DNA of 64,000 nucleotides from Bog-473 sp963726005 (GTDB lineage Bacteria; Actinomycetota; Acidimicrobiia; Acidimicrobiales; RAAP-2): the NCBI GenBank assembly GCA_963726005.1, contig CAVSAT010000002.1, positions 558,001 to 622,000 of the forward strand. The letters run 5' to 3'. The translations under genes were made by a program, and so were the position numbers. The notes beneath the pieces are model-generated. The model was not told the origin of the DNA and searched no databases. It saw only the letters and a list, made by a program, of their open reading frames with translations. Positions 35,663 to 45,354 of the stretch are shown piece by piece (within the stretch, counting starts at the first letter, position 1; each line of letters starts with the position of its first letter).

Positions 35663-36859
35663 GTGCGTTTCAGCAGGGCAGGCATGCTCGGGGGGCTCTC
35701 CCTCGCGGTGTCGTCGATGCTGGTAGGTGCTGTGGGGGGAGCGGCTTCGGCCTCACTCCGCGCCAGTGGGCCATCCAACATCTCGACCAGTTCGTTCAAC
35801 AACAGCTTCAGCGTCATGAGCCAGTTCAAGTCGCTCGCGTCCGCGGGCCACGGGAAGGTGGCAGCGATCCTGCCGGACACGGTGAGTTCGACGCGCTACG
35901 TCGAGTTCGACCAGCCCGACATCACAAAAGCCCTTCAGAAGGCAGGGCTGAGCTCGTCCCAGTACGTCGTGCAGAACGCACTGGGCAGCGACGCCACGCA
36001 GTTGACGGACGCCCAGACGGACATCGCCAACGGCGCGACCGTCCTGCTGGTCGACCCCCTCGACTCGGGTGTTGGCGCGCAGATCGAGAGCTACGCCAAG
36101 ACGCGAGGCGTCAAGGTCATCGACTATGACCGTCTCACCCTGGGTGGGAGCCGCTCGTACTACGTCAGCTTCAACAACGTGACGGTGGGCAAGACCATGG
36201 GCGACGGACTCGTGAGCTGCGTGAAGGCCTGGCACGTCTCGAAGCCTCAGGTCGTCGTCATGCACGGCGCGGTGACGGACAACAACGCGACCCTGTTCGC
36301 GCAGGGGTATGACTCCGTGATCAACCCGTACTTCAAGTCGCACGGGTGGACCGCCGTGGCCCACACTGCGGGCACGTGGGACCCACCGACGGCGGCAACC
36401 GAGTTCCAGGCCGTCTACACGGCGCACCCCAACGTCAACGCGGCGCTGATCCCGAACGACTCCACTGGCGCCCCGATCATCACGTACCTCCAGTCACTGC
36501 ACGTCAAGCCCAAGTCTTTCCCGACGACGGGTCAGGACGCGTCGCTGACAGGTCTGCAGAACGTGCTCGCCGGCTACCAGTGCGGCACGGTGTACAAGCC
36601 GATCTACCTCGAGGCACAGGCCGCGGTTGCGCTCGCGCTCTACCTCCGCGCCGGGACCAAGCCGCCAGCGAGCCTGGTGAACGGCAAGACCCAGGACACG
36701 ACCGCCAACGTGAGCGTGCCTTCGGTCCTCGAGACGCCGAAGTGGGTGACGACCGCCAACATGAACTCGACGGTGGTCAAGGACAACTTCGTGCCGGCCG
36801 CCCAGTTGTGCGCCGGTTCGTACAGCTCCGATTGCACCGCGGCGGGTATCACGCCGTAG
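35663..36859 (+). CDS. Sugar ABC transporter substrate-binding protein (XylF/RbsB type)
   Basis: 398 residues from GTG 35663 (AAGGAG 5 bases upstream). A signal peptide ends near A-S-A-S-L. The type I periplasmic-binding fold shows V-A-A-I-L-P-D-T near residue 73, V-L-L-V-D-P-L-D-S near 130, V-I-D-Y-D-R-L near 150 and T-G-Q-D-A-S near 290. It captures a sugar outside the membrane for the ATPase and permease downstream. A strong hairpin after the gene probably keeps its expression above that of the other subunits. Confidence 0.88.
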   Translation: MRFSRAGMLGGLSLAVSSMLVGAVGGAASASLRASGPSNISTSSFNNSFSVMSQFKSLASAGHGKVAAILPDTVSSTRYVEFDQPDITKALQKAGLSSSQYVVQNALGSDATQLTDAQTDIANGATVLLVDPLDSGVGAQIESYAKTRGVKVIDYDRLTLGGSRSYYVSFNNVTVGKTMGDGLVSCVKAWHVSKPQVVVMHGAVTDNNATLFAQGYDSVINPYFKSHGWTAVAHTAGTWDPPTAATEFQAVYTAHPNVNAALIPNDSTGAPIITYLQSLHVKPKSFPTTGQDASLTGLQNVLAGYQCGTVYKPIYLEAQAAVALALYLRAGTKPPASLVNGKTQDTTANVSVPSVLETPKWVTTANMNSTVVKDNFVPAAQLCAGSYSSDCTAAGITP

Positions 36860-36915
36860 TCGTTGGCCGACGGTGCCCGGCTGGGTATTGTCGGCCGTAA
36901 GACAAGTCGGTCCAG

Positions 36916-36946
36916 GCCGGCTCCCCGTGACAGGCGGGGGGCCGGC
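36916..36946 (+). terminator. Strong hairpin between binding-protein and ATPase genes
   Basis: GCCGGC-T-CCCC pairs with GGGG-G-GCCGGC around a short loop and is followed by TTTGGG. The weak T-run suggests partial termination or mRNA stabilisation. Confidence 0.55.
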
Positions 36947-36990
36947 TTTGGGTCGACACTGACCGTCGCAGCACTACTGGGGGTAGCGAG

Positions 36991-37746
36991 ATGGCCGAGG
37001 ATCCACCACTGCTGGAGTTGCGAGGGGTCAGCAAGGTCTTCGGGGCGGTGCAGGCCCTCAACGGAGTGAATCTCACCGTTCCGCGCGGCAAGATCACCGC
37101 GCTGGCCGGCGACAACGGTGCCGGCAAGTCGGTAACCATCAAGACGATCTCGGGGCTGTGGACGCCGACGCAGGGAGAAATCTACTGGGAGGGCAAACCA
37201 GTCCACCTGCACTCGCCCAACGATGCCGAAGCGCTTGGGATCACGACCATCTACCAGGACCTCGCGCTGTGCGACAACCTCGACATCGTGCAGAACATGT
37301 TCTTGGGCCACGAGAAGCTGCGCCACCGGCTTCTCGACGAGACGTCCATGGAACTCGAAGCGCGGAAGATCCTGGCCGATCTCCAGGTGACCACTGTCCG
37401 ATCCATCCGCCAACCGGTGGCCTCGCTCTCCGGCGGTCAACGCCAGTCTGTCGCCGTGGCCAAGGCGGTCATGCAGGCGGCCAAGCTCGTGATCATGGAC
37501 GAGCCGACTGCCGCACTGGGTGTCGCCCAGACGGGCATGGTGCTCCAGCTCATCAAGCGGCTGTCGACCCAGGGCACCGCGGTGCTCCTCATTTCGCACA
37601 ACCTCAATGACATCTTCGAGGTGGCCGACCGGATCGTCGTCCTCTACCTGGGCCGGATGGTGGCGCAGGGTCCCGCCGAGGAATTCGACCGCCAGGTCAT
37701 CGTCGAGTACATGACAACGGGCGAGTCGCTGCGGGCCGCGGGATGA
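36991..37746 (+). CDS. Sugar ABC transporter ATP-binding protein (single domain)
   Basis: 251 residues with Walker A G-D-N-G-A-G-K-S near residue 38, signature L-S-G-G-Q-R-Q near 147, Walker B L-V-I-M-D-E-P near 166 and the switch histidine in I-S-H-N. Many sugar ATPases of this class (RbsA, XylG) have two ABC domains; this has one and would act as a homodimer. Its stop overlaps the ATG of the permease. Confidence 0.92.
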   Translation: MAEDPPLLELRGVSKVFGAVQALNGVNLTVPRGKITALAGDNGAGKSVTIKTISGLWTPTQGEIYWEGKPVHLHSPNDAEALGITTIYQDLALCDNLDIVQNMFLGHEKLRHRLLDETSMELEARKILADLQVTTVRSIRQPVASLSGGQRQSVAVAKAVMQAAKLVIMDEPTAALGVAQTGMVLQLIKRLSTQGTAVLLISHNLNDIFEVADRIVVLYLGRMVAQGPAEEFDRQVIVEYMTTGESLRAAG

Positions 37747-39092
37747 CGGACACGATCGACGAGCCCGTCGCACCGGGCGAGAGCCCCGGCGGTCAGCCCG
37801 CCGACCACGGCGAGACGGCAGCCAGCGCGCTTGCCCCCGACGAGCTGGTCGTCCTCGCCCCTGACGTCCTGGCGCAATCCCTGGGCGACTACCTGAAGGC
37901 CTGGGCGAAGCGCATCCGAAGTGGCGAGAGCGGCGCGCTCCCCATCATCGTCGGCCTGATCGTCATCTGCATCTTCTTCGAAGTGCAGTCGAGTGCGTTC
38001 CTGACGGCGAACAACATCGTTAACCTCTTCGTCCAGGCGACGTTCATCATCCTCCTCGGAATGGCCGAGCTCTACGCCCTGATCCTCAGCGAGATCGACC
38101 TCTCCGTCGGCTTCGTGGGCGCGGTCGGTGCCTCCATCTCCATGGCCCTCATCGGCGCCCCCCAGAACTGGGTCTGGTGGGCCGGGATCATCGTCGGGAT
38201 GATCGCCTGTCTGCTCATCGGTGCTTTCCAAGGGACCATCATCACCAGGCTGAAGATCCCGTCTTTCGTCGTGACCCTGGCCGGGCTCCTGGGCTGGCAG
38301 GGCGTTCTGATCTACGTCTTCGACGTCGACAAGGGTGCCGTCGGAGGCGTGATCACGGTGTCGAACAACGTCATCGACGACCTGGTCAGCGGCACCATGA
38401 GCCCCGTGGCGGGGTGGATTCTCCTCATCGCGCTGGTCGCTCTCTACGGCATCGGCGAGGTGTTCCGCGTTACACGACGACGCGCCCGAGGGCTGACGGC
38501 GCCTCCGCTGAGCATCACGCTCCTCACCGTCGCCGCCGTGGCGGTCGCCGGCGTCGTGCTGGTGTACGTCTGCAACTTGAACCGCGGCAGCCTGTCCCCG
38601 GTCGAAGGCGTCCCCTGGGTGATCCCCTTCGTCCTCGTCGTCCTCGTGGCACAGTCGTTCCTGCTCGCCCGGACGCGGCTCGGCCGGTATCTCTACGCGA
38701 TCGGCGCCAGCCCAGAAGCAGCCCGTCGAGCCGGCATCCACGTTGCGCGGATCCGCACCGTCGGCTTCGCCCTGTGCAGCTTCACCGCCGGCCTGGCCGC
38801 GGTGGTGTACGCGTCACGCCTGGGCTCCATCTCCGTCGGGTTCGACGGCGGCACATATGTCCTCTACGCGGTGGCCGCGGCTGTCATCGGTGGCGCCAGC
38901 CTCTTCGGCGGGCACGGCAAGCCCATCCACCCGCTGTTGGGTGGCCTCGTCATCGCCACGCTCACCAACGGCCTGGCCCTGCTCAACATCAGCACGGCCG
39001 GGACGGACATCGCGACGGCCGCCGTCCTCCTGGTTGCGGTCGCTGTCGACTCCACTCTGCGGCGGCGCGGCCGTGGCGGCGAACAAGTCTGA
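37743..39092 (+). CDS. Sugar ABC transporter permease (XylH/RbsC type)
   Basis: 449 residues. A hydrophilic N-terminal 70 residues precede about ten membrane helices. The family patterns L-S-E-I-D-L-S-V-G-F near residue 118, F-Q-G-T-I-I-T-R-L-K-I-P-S-F-V near 163, R-T-R-L-G-R-Y-L-Y-A-I-G near 309 and G-G-A-S-L-F-G-G near 380 identify a BPD_transp_2 permease. It is translationally coupled to the ATPase by a 4-base overlap. Confidence 0.92.
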   Translation: MTDTIDEPVAPGESPGGQPADHGETAASALAPDELVVLAPDVLAQSLGDYLKAWAKRIRSGESGALPIIVGLIVICIFFEVQSSAFLTANNIVNLFVQATFIILLGMAELYALILSEIDLSVGFVGAVGASISMALIGAPQNWVWWAGIIVGMIACLLIGAFQGTIITRLKIPSFVVTLAGLLGWQGVLIYVFDVDKGAVGGVITVSNNVIDDLVSGTMSPVAGWILLIALVALYGIGEVFRVTRRRARGLTAPPLSITLLTVAAVAVAGVVLVYVCNLNRGSLSPVEGVPWVIPFVLVVLVAQSFLLARTRLGRYLYAIGASPEAARRAGIHVARIRTVGFALCSFTAGLAAVVYASRLGSISVGFDGGTYVLYAVAAAVIGGASLFGGHGKPIHPLLGGLVIATLTNGLALLNISTAGTDIATAAVLLVAVAVDSTLRRRGRGGEQV

Positions 39093-39123
39093 GGTCCTCC
39101 CGGTCCTCGAGCGCGACGGCGGA

Positions 39124-40740
39124 GTGAAGCGGGCAAGGCGGATCCGGAGCGTCACGACGTACGCCGCGGTGGCACTGCTCTCCGTCCTGAGCAACACGGC
39201 GGCGGCGTCCGCATCCGTCGCGGCGGGCTCCGCCGCGACGGGCAGCACGTCGTGGACGGTGTACCACGGCAACGCGGAGGGGACCGGCGTCGCGACGACC
39301 GTCTCATCGGTCGACCTCTCCCGGCCGGCGTGGACCTCGCCCGCGCTCGATGGCCAACTCTACGGCGAGCCCCTCGTCTCGGGTGGGCACGTCATCGTCG
39401 CCACGGAGAACGACACCGTCTACGCGCTGTCGAGCGCGACGGGTGCGGTCCAGTGGTCCACCCACCTCGGCACGCCCGTTCCCGCGGGTTCGCTCCCGTG
39501 CGGCAACATCTCCCCCACCCTCGGGATCACGGGCACCCCCGTGATCGACGAGGCGCGCTCGGAGGTCTTCGTGGTGGCCGACGAGCTCGTCAACGGGGAC
39601 CCCGCGCACCAGCTCGTCGGGCTGGACATCGCGACCGGGAGGTCGAAGCTGAACCAGGGCGTCGACCCCGCGGGCTCGACGCACGCCGCCCTCCTGCAGC
39701 GCACGGGCCTGACGCTCGACGCCGGCCGGGTCGTGTTCGGCTACGGGGGGAACTACGGCGACTGCTCCCGCTACCACGGATGGGTGGTCTCGGTGCCCGA
39801 GGGCGGCGGCACCCCCGCCGAGTTCGCCGTCGACGCGGCACCGGGCGAAAGCCAGGGTGCCATCTGGATGGGCGGCGCTGCCCCGGTGGTGGACAGTAGC
39901 GGCAACATCTGGGTCACCGCCGGCAACGGGTCGGTCACCTCGTCCGGCCACCCCTACGACGACAGCGACTCGGTGTTGGAGCTCTCACCATCCCTCACGC
40001 TCCTGCAGTATTTCGCGCCGTCCTCGTGGGCCGCTGACAACGCGGGCGACCTCGACCTGTCCACCGCCCCTGCGCTGCTGGCCGACGGCCACGTGGTGGC
40101 TGCCGGCAAGTCACGGATCGTCTACCTGCTCAGCGGGTCCAGACTGGCCGGGGTGGGGGGCCAGGAGGCGGCGCTCGGCGGTGCCTGCGGCGACGACATC
40201 GACGGTGGCGTGGCCTTCGTGGGCACGACGGTCTACCTGCCCTGCCTCAGTGGCCCCATCGCGGTGACGGCCTCGTCGTCCCCCGATCGGCTCCGCCTCC
40301 TGTGGAGCGCGACCGCCGGCGGCGGGCCCCCGGTGGTGGCGGCCGGACAGGTCTGGACCATCGGCCAGGACGGCGTGCTCTACGGCCTCAACCCTTCGAC
40401 CGGAGCAGTGCAGGACCGGGCGACCATCGGCGTGCCGGCCAACCACTTCCCGACCGCATCGGTAGGCGCGGGTCTCCTCCTCGCCCCGGCGACCGACCGC
40501 GTGGTCGCGTTCTCGGCGCCGACGGCCGGGGCAACCGCTCCCACCACCACGACCACTGCTCCTTCCACGACGACCTCCGGCGCGCGCGCCACGGCGACCT
40601 CGGCACCGGCTGCTCCCAGAAACGGAGCGAGCCCATGGGGCATCGCGGCGGCGGTCGTCGGTGCGCTGGCCGTCGTCAGCGGGGTGGGCTGGCTGCTTCT
40701 GCGCCGCCGGCGCACCGTTGGCGGTCCCGGCCGTCAGTGA
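39124..40740 (+). CDS. Secreted, membrane-anchored PQQ-type beta-propeller protein
   Basis: About 538 residues. A basic N-terminus and hydrophobic segment (Y-A-A-V-A-L-L-S-V-L) form a signal peptide. The body shows propeller blades: N-D-T-V-Y-A-L-S-S-A-T-G-A-V near residue 80, L-V-G-L-D-I-A-T-G, and D-G-V-L-Y-G-L-N-P-S-T-G-A-V near 420. A Thr/Ala-rich stalk leads to a C-terminal helix (I-A-A-A-V-V-G-A-L-A-V-V) and R-R-R-R, so it is tethered facing outward. GTG 39073 is an alternative start. It follows the ABC operon closely and may share its transcript. Cofactor binding is not certain. Confidence 0.75.
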   Translation: MKRARRIRSVTTYAAVALLSVLSNTAAASASVAAGSAATGSTSWTVYHGNAEGTGVATTVSSVDLSRPAWTSPALDGQLYGEPLVSGGHVIVATENDTVYALSSATGAVQWSTHLGTPVPAGSLPCGNISPTLGITGTPVIDEARSEVFVVADELVNGDPAHQLVGLDIATGRSKLNQGVDPAGSTHAALLQRTGLTLDAGRVVFGYGGNYGDCSRYHGWVVSVPEGGGTPAEFAVDAAPGESQGAIWMGGAAPVVDSSGNIWVTAGNGSVTSSGHPYDDSDSVLELSPSLTLLQYFAPSSWAADNAGDLDLSTAPALLADGHVVAAGKSRIVYLLSGSRLAGVGGQEAALGGACGDDIDGGVAFVGTTVYLPCLSGPIAVTASSSPDRLRLLWSATAGGGPPVVAAGQVWTIGQDGVLYGLNPSTGAVQDRATIGVPANHFPTASVGAGLLLAPATDRVVAFSAPTAGATAPTTTTTAPSTTTSGARATATSAPAAPRNGASPWGIAAAVVGALAVVSGVGWLLLRRRRTVGGPGRQ

Positions 40741-41027
40741 GCGGACAGCAGCAGCTCGAGGATCGTCCCCAACCCGGCGACCACCAGCGAGATGGAGACG
40801 ATGACGGCTGTGACCTTGACCAAAGGCCGGTGCATCGGCTCCCACTCGCCGACGTCATCGAACTCGTCGAGCACATACAGCTCGTCGGCGTCCGCCCAGC
40901 CAGGCTCCTGCGGCACGTGCGCGCGCTCGTCGATGGGCCGAGGCTCGCGCGTGGCCAGGTAGCCGATGAACGGACCCAGCCCCTCCGGAAAGTGAGGCTG
41001 GGGAGGACCTGGGAGATGCCCTTGCAT
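40734..41027 (-). CDS. Small tail-anchored membrane protein, unrecognised
   Basis: 97 residues from ATG 41027. The N-terminal 70 residues are soluble, Pro-rich then acidic (D-E-L-Y-V-L-D-E-F-D-D-V). One C-terminal helix (V-I-V-S-I-S-L-V-V-A-G-L-G-T-I-L) ends the protein three residues before the stop. TAACGT 8 bases upstream suggests a leaderless mRNA. Its stop overlaps the end of the propeller gene on the other strand. Confidence 0.65.
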   Translation of the reverse strand: MQGHLPGPPQPHFPEGLGPFIGYLATREPRPIDERAHVPQEPGWADADELYVLDEFDDVGEWEPMHRPLVKVTAVIVSISLVVAGLGTILELLLSAH

Positions 41028-41035
41028 CGCCCGCC

Positions 41036-41081
41036 ACGTTAGCCCTGTGCACCCCGCCTCGAGCATCCGACCGTCTACCCT
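41036..41081. promoter_or_regulatory. Divergent leaderless promoters: TAACGT (minus) and TACCCT (plus)
   Basis: Minus-strand TAACGT (41041-41036) lies 8 bases before ATG 41027. Plus-strand TACCCT (41076-41081) lies 8 bases before ATG 41090 of the sulfatase. The two start codons are only 62 bases apart. Confidence 0.55.
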
Positions 41082-41089
41082 CTCGGACC

Positions 41090-43373
41090 ATGGACGAGCC
41101 TCAGCAGATCGGCTTCACCGCGGCCGACTCGGTGCCGCGTTTCCCTCACGACCCGAAGCCGCCACCGGGCGCGCCGAACGTGATCGCCATCGTGCTCGAC
41201 GACACCGGCTTCGGCCACCTGGGCTCGTTCGGCTCCGACATCGGCACGCCCCACCTGGACGCGCTCGCGACGACGGGCGCTCGCTTCAACCGCTTCCACG
41301 TCACCTCGCTGTGCTCGCCGACCCGGGCGTCGTTCTTCACGGGGCGCAACCACCACGCCGTCGGGATGGGATTCCTGGCCGACATCCCGCTCGCCTTTCC
41401 GGGCTACCACGCCCGATTGCCGAAGACCGCCGCCACCCTTCCCCGGCTGTTGCGCGACGCCGGGTATTCCACCCTGGCCGTGGGCAAATGGCACCTGACG
41501 CCGCGTTGGCAGCGCTCGGCTGCGGGACCCTTCGACACCTGGCCGCTCGGCCTCGGGTTCGAGCGCCACTACGGCTTCCTCCAGGGCGACACCAACCACT
41601 GGACACCGAACCTGGTCTGTGACAACCACTACATCGAGCCGCCGCGTCGGCCCGAGGACGGGTACCACCTGAGCGAGGATCTGGCCGACCAGGCCATCCG
41701 CATGGTCCAGGACCAGCAGCAGGGCGCGCCCGGCAAGCCCTTCTTCTTGTACTTCGCCCTCGGAGCCATGCACGCCCCCCACCACGTCGCGCCCGAGTGG
41801 GTCGACCCGTACCGGGGCGTGTTCGACAAGGGGTGGGACGCCTGGCGCGAGGAGTTGTTCGCCGCGCCAGGTGGCGACCGGCGTGGTGCCCGAGGACACG
41901 GTGCTCACCGCGCGGCCAGAATGGGTGCAGGCCTGGAGTGACCTCTCGGCTGACGAGCGCCGCCTCCTCGCCCGCCAGCAAGAGGTCTTCGCCGGCTTCC
42001 TGACCCACACCGACGCCCAGATCGGCCGCGTGCTCTCCTCGTTGGAACGGCTCGGGACAATGGACAACACGATGGTGCTGGTCTTCTCCGACAACGGCGC
42101 GAGCGCCGAGGGCGGCAAGATCGGCAGCTTCAATGAACACCGGTTCACGGCACACCTTCGGGAGAGCGTGGCCGACAACCTCGCCCACTACGACGACTGG
42201 GGCGGATTCAGCACCTACAACCACTACTCGTGGGCCTGGGCATGGGCCGGCAATACGCCGCACAAGCTCTGGAAGCGCTACACCTGGCTCGGCGGCACCC
42301 GCACACCCCTCATCGTGCACTGGGCGGACCGCATCGCGCAGCCCGGCACCGTGCGGACCCAGTTCGCGCACGCCATCGACCTGATGCCGACGATCATGGC
42401 CGCCGCCGGGCTTGACCTGCCCGACGAGGTGGACGGCGTGCCCCAGCAGGTGGTCGACGGGACCAGCCTCGTCCCTGTCCTGGAGGACCCGGCCCGAGCG
42501 GAGCTGCATCACACGCAGTACTTCGAGATGATGGGCTCGCGCTCCATCTACCACGAGGGCTGGAAGGCGACGACGAACCACATCAGCACGGGCGTGCTCG
42601 ACGAGGAAGAGTTGGCCGTCGGCAGTCGCACCTTCGACGACGATCGCTGGGAGCTCTTCGACCTCTCGGTGGACTTCTCCGAGGCGGTCGACCGCGCGGG
42701 CGACGAGCCCGAGCGGGTCCAACGCCTCACTGAGCTCTGGGCGGCCGAGGCCGGACGCAACAACGTGCTGCCGATCTCGGACGGCTTGGTCGACCGGTTG
42801 GCCGGGTTCATCCCGCCCACCTGGCCTCCGGGTCCGTTGCGCACGTACCGTCCGGGCGGCGGTCCCGTCGCCGACGAGTCACTCCCTCTTTTGTGGGGCG
42901 GCTTCACCATGACCGCCGAGATCGACGCGGGTCCGGACGACGGCGGCGTCGTCTTCGCCGTCGGCGACTGGTTCGGTGGCTATGCCCTGTACCTGGTCGA
43001 CGGGCGGGCACATTTCACCTTCGCGCGGTCGGCCGACACTCTCGAGCTGGCGGCATCGTCACCGTTGGCGACCGGCAGCCACGCGATCGCGGTGTCCTAT
43101 GCCCTCGGCGCCGATGGAGCACCGGGACGCATGGTCCTCGTCGTCGACGACGCCACTGTCGCCGAGATCCCAGTCGAGGGGATGCTCCCGGTCGCCCTCC
43201 AGCACGGGGGGGCGGGCCTACGCCTCGGTCGAGACACCGGCTTCCCCGTGTCGCCGCGCTACGCGCCTCCGGCGCCGTTCAGCGGCAATGTGCACCAGCT
43301 GCACGTCGAAACGCCGAGTGGGGCCCGGCGCGACCCGGGCGACGAAGTGCGGAGGGCACTGCACGCCGACTGA
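41090..43373 (+). CDS. Arylsulfatase-type sulfatase, one-base frameshift
   Basis: About 761 residues when repaired. The sulfatase core begins with P-N-V-I-A-I-V-L-D-D-T-G near residue 27. The formylglycine signature is L-C-S-P-T-R-A-S-F-F-T-G-R-N near 77, where Cys would be oxidised to formylglycine. V-G-K-W-H-L-T follows near 133 and V-F-S-D-N-G-A-S after the junction. The frame breaks after E-E-L-F-A at 41858-41870; the next frame continues A-T-G-V-V-P-E-D. The last 200 residues form a beta-rich domain. No formylglycine-generating enzyme is in the window. It hydrolyses sulfate esters. Confidence 0.88.
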
Positions 43374-43396
43374 GGTCGTGGTTCTCGGGCCGGCGC

Positions 43397-44383
43397 TCAC
43401 TCGCCGTGGCGCACCCCCGCCAGCTCGCTGAGCTCCTCGATACGCCAGGTTCCCGGGTCGGCCCCGTCGGCGGCGGCGCGCACCGCGAGGCGCTGCAGCA
43501 GCCCGTTGACCGGAGTGGGCACGTCGTGGAGCCCACCCAGCAGCACGATCTCCCCGTTGAGGAACTCGGCCTCGATCGACCCGGCGTGCCGGGCGAGGCT
43601 CTGCCAACTCGAACCTCCCTGCCACTCCCCCGATGCCGTGGGCGACAGTTGCAGGTAGTCGCCGCGCCGGACGCGATCCTCCTCCGAGGTCGCGACGTCG
43701 ATCCCGGCGGCCGCCAGCACGTCCTTGCCCTCCCGCTGCGCCTCCCGCGCCAGGGCACTGAATCTCGCCTCGGACCCGCAGAGCGCCTCCACGGCGTTGG
43801 CGAGGTTCATCACGAGCTTGCGGTATTTCCAGCGCATGATGTCGGGTCGGCCGACCGACTCGAAGGTCGTCGAGGCGAGGGCGTCCGCGATCGCCTCCCC
43901 GCGCTCACCCAAGCCCCGCGGGTAGCGCCCCAGGTCGAGCAAGCCGCTGACGGGGGACGAGTGCACCTGGACGACGCCCGGTCGCAGCTGCGTGGCCGGG
44001 CACATGACGCACATGCCATACGTGGAGGGGAAGTGGCGCAAGATCCTGCGCTCGTTCTCCACTCCGTTCTGCATGGAGACGACCGGCGTCGAAGGCGGCG
44101 CGACGCTGAGCTGCGTGAGCGCCTGATCGGTGTGCTGGCCCTTCACGGCGAGCAACACGACGGTGTTGCCGTCCGCGTCGCCGGCCCAAGAGACCTGTGC
44201 CGGGTCGGAGACGACCGGAATCGGCAGGGTGACGGTCTCTTCGGGGCTCTCGAGGACGAGGCCCGCCTCGAGCGCGCGGCCATGGGCGCCCCGGGCGACG
44301 AGCGTCACGTCGTGGCCCTTCTGGAACAGACCGCCCCCCACTGCGCCGCCGATGGCACCGGCCCCCATGACGACGAAGCGCAC
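43397..44383 (-). CDS. Ketopantoate reductase-like (ApbA/PanE family) oxidoreductase
   Basis: 328 residues from GTG 44383. The N-terminal Rossmann motif is V-M-G-A-G-A-I-G-G-A-V-G; V-K-G-Q-H-T-D-Q-A-L near residue 80 and S-M-Q-N-G-V-E-N near 100 are PanE hallmarks. The C-terminal helical domain has K-Y-R-K-L-V-M-N-L-A-N near 187. It probably reduces a 2-oxo acid with NADPH; a pantothenate role cannot be asserted without neighbours. It is divergent from the MpaB gene with 33 bases between starts. Confidence 0.82.
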   Translation of the reverse strand: MRFVVMGAGAIGGAVGGGLFQKGHDVTLVARGAHGRALEAGLVLESPEETVTLPIPVVSDPAQVSWAGDADGNTVVLLAVKGQHTDQALTQLSVAPPSTPVVSMQNGVENERRILRHFPSTYGMCVMCPATQLRPGVVQVHSSPVSGLLDLGRYPRGLGERGEAIADALASTTFESVGRPDIMRWKYRKLVMNLANAVEALCGSEARFSALAREAQREGKDVLAAAGIDVATSEEDRVRRGDYLQLSPTASGEWQGGSSWQSLARHAGSIEAEFLNGEIVLLGGLHDVPTPVNGLLQRLAVRAAADGADPGTWRIEELSELAGVRHGE

Positions 44384-44416
44384 GGAGTGCACTTTGCCAC
44401 GTGTCAAGCTCTCCGT

Positions 44417-45349
44417 ATGACCTCGTTGAACCCGGTCGAGCGGGCGGCAGCCCTGGGCGGCACCGTGGCGACCGCTCCCCTGCGCCTGGTCGGCGGGTTG
44501 ACAACGCCCGCGCGGGGTGACTTGGCGCGCTCGGTGCGGCGCGCCATCGGCATCAGGGAGGAGCCGCCCCGGATCGCCAACGACCCCGACGACGCCTACC
44601 TGCCGCCTCACGGCATGGCGCGGCGGGTGCACGGCGACCTGCCCACCATGCTCATCGGCGGAGTCAGCGCGCTCCTGCTGCAGTCGCTCCACCCGCTCGC
44701 CATGGCGGGCGTGGCGGAGCACTCGAGTTATCGCGAGGACCCACTGGGCCGGCTGCGCCGGACCGCGGCGTTCGTCGCCGCGACCACCTTCGGGACGGTC
44801 GCCGAGGCCGGGGACGCCATCGCCCAGGTGCAGCGGGTCCACCGCCGGGTCAAGGGCACCGCGCCCGACGGGAGGCCCTACTCGGCGGACGACCCCGAAC
44901 TGGTGACGTTCATCCACGTGGCCGAGGTCTCGAGCTTCCTGGCCTCGTCGCAGCGCTACGGGCCCCGGCCCCTCACGCCGGAGCAGTGCGACCGCTACTT
45001 CGAAGAGGTTGCGCCCGTGGCGCTGGCCCTCGGGGCGAACTGGGCGCCGCGCTCGTCCGACGAGGTCCGCAGCTACCTGTTGCGGATTCGGCCCGAGCTC
45101 TACGCCGGTCCACAGGCCGAGGCGGCCCGTGACTGGCTGGTGCGCGGCGTGGCGCGGCGGCCCAGCGAACGTGCGGTGTACGCCCTGGTGCTGGCGGCCG
45201 CCATCAGCGTGCTGCCCGGCTGGGCCCGCCGCGAGCTCGGGTTGTCGCTCGCCGGCCCCCTCGACCTGTTCGTCGATACCGCTGCCGTGGTCCCGCTCAC
45301 GCGCGGACTGACCGCCGCCCTGCGCTGGATGGTCACCCCACAGGCCTGA
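44417..45349 (+). CDS. Oxygenase MpaB-family (DUF2236) protein
   Basis: 310 residues. It shows the DUF2236 pattern: L-L-L-Q-S-L-H-P-L-A-M-A-G-V near residue 92, a following S-S-Y-R-E-D-P-L-G-R-L, F-V-A-A-T-T-F-G near 122, and F-I-H-V-A-E-V-S-S-F near 171 with candidate haem-ligand histidines. Relatives include rubber-cleaving Lcp and mycophenolic-acid MpaB', which are oxygenases. The substrate is unknown. No signal peptide is visible. Confidence 0.82.
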   Translation: MTSLNPVERAAALGGTVATAPLRLVGGLTTPARGDLARSVRRAIGIREEPPRIANDPDDAYLPPHGMARRVHGDLPTMLIGGVSALLLQSLHPLAMAGVAEHSSYREDPLGRLRRTAAFVAATTFGTVAEAGDAIAQVQRVHRRVKGTAPDGRPYSADDPELVTFIHVAEVSSFLASSQRYGPRPLTPEQCDRYFEEVAPVALALGANWAPRSSDEVRSYLLRIRPELYAGPQAEAARDWLVRGVARRPSERAVYALVLAAAISVLPGWARRELGLSLAGPLDLFVDTAAVVPLTRGLTAALRWMVTPQA

Positions 45350-45354
45350 GGTGC

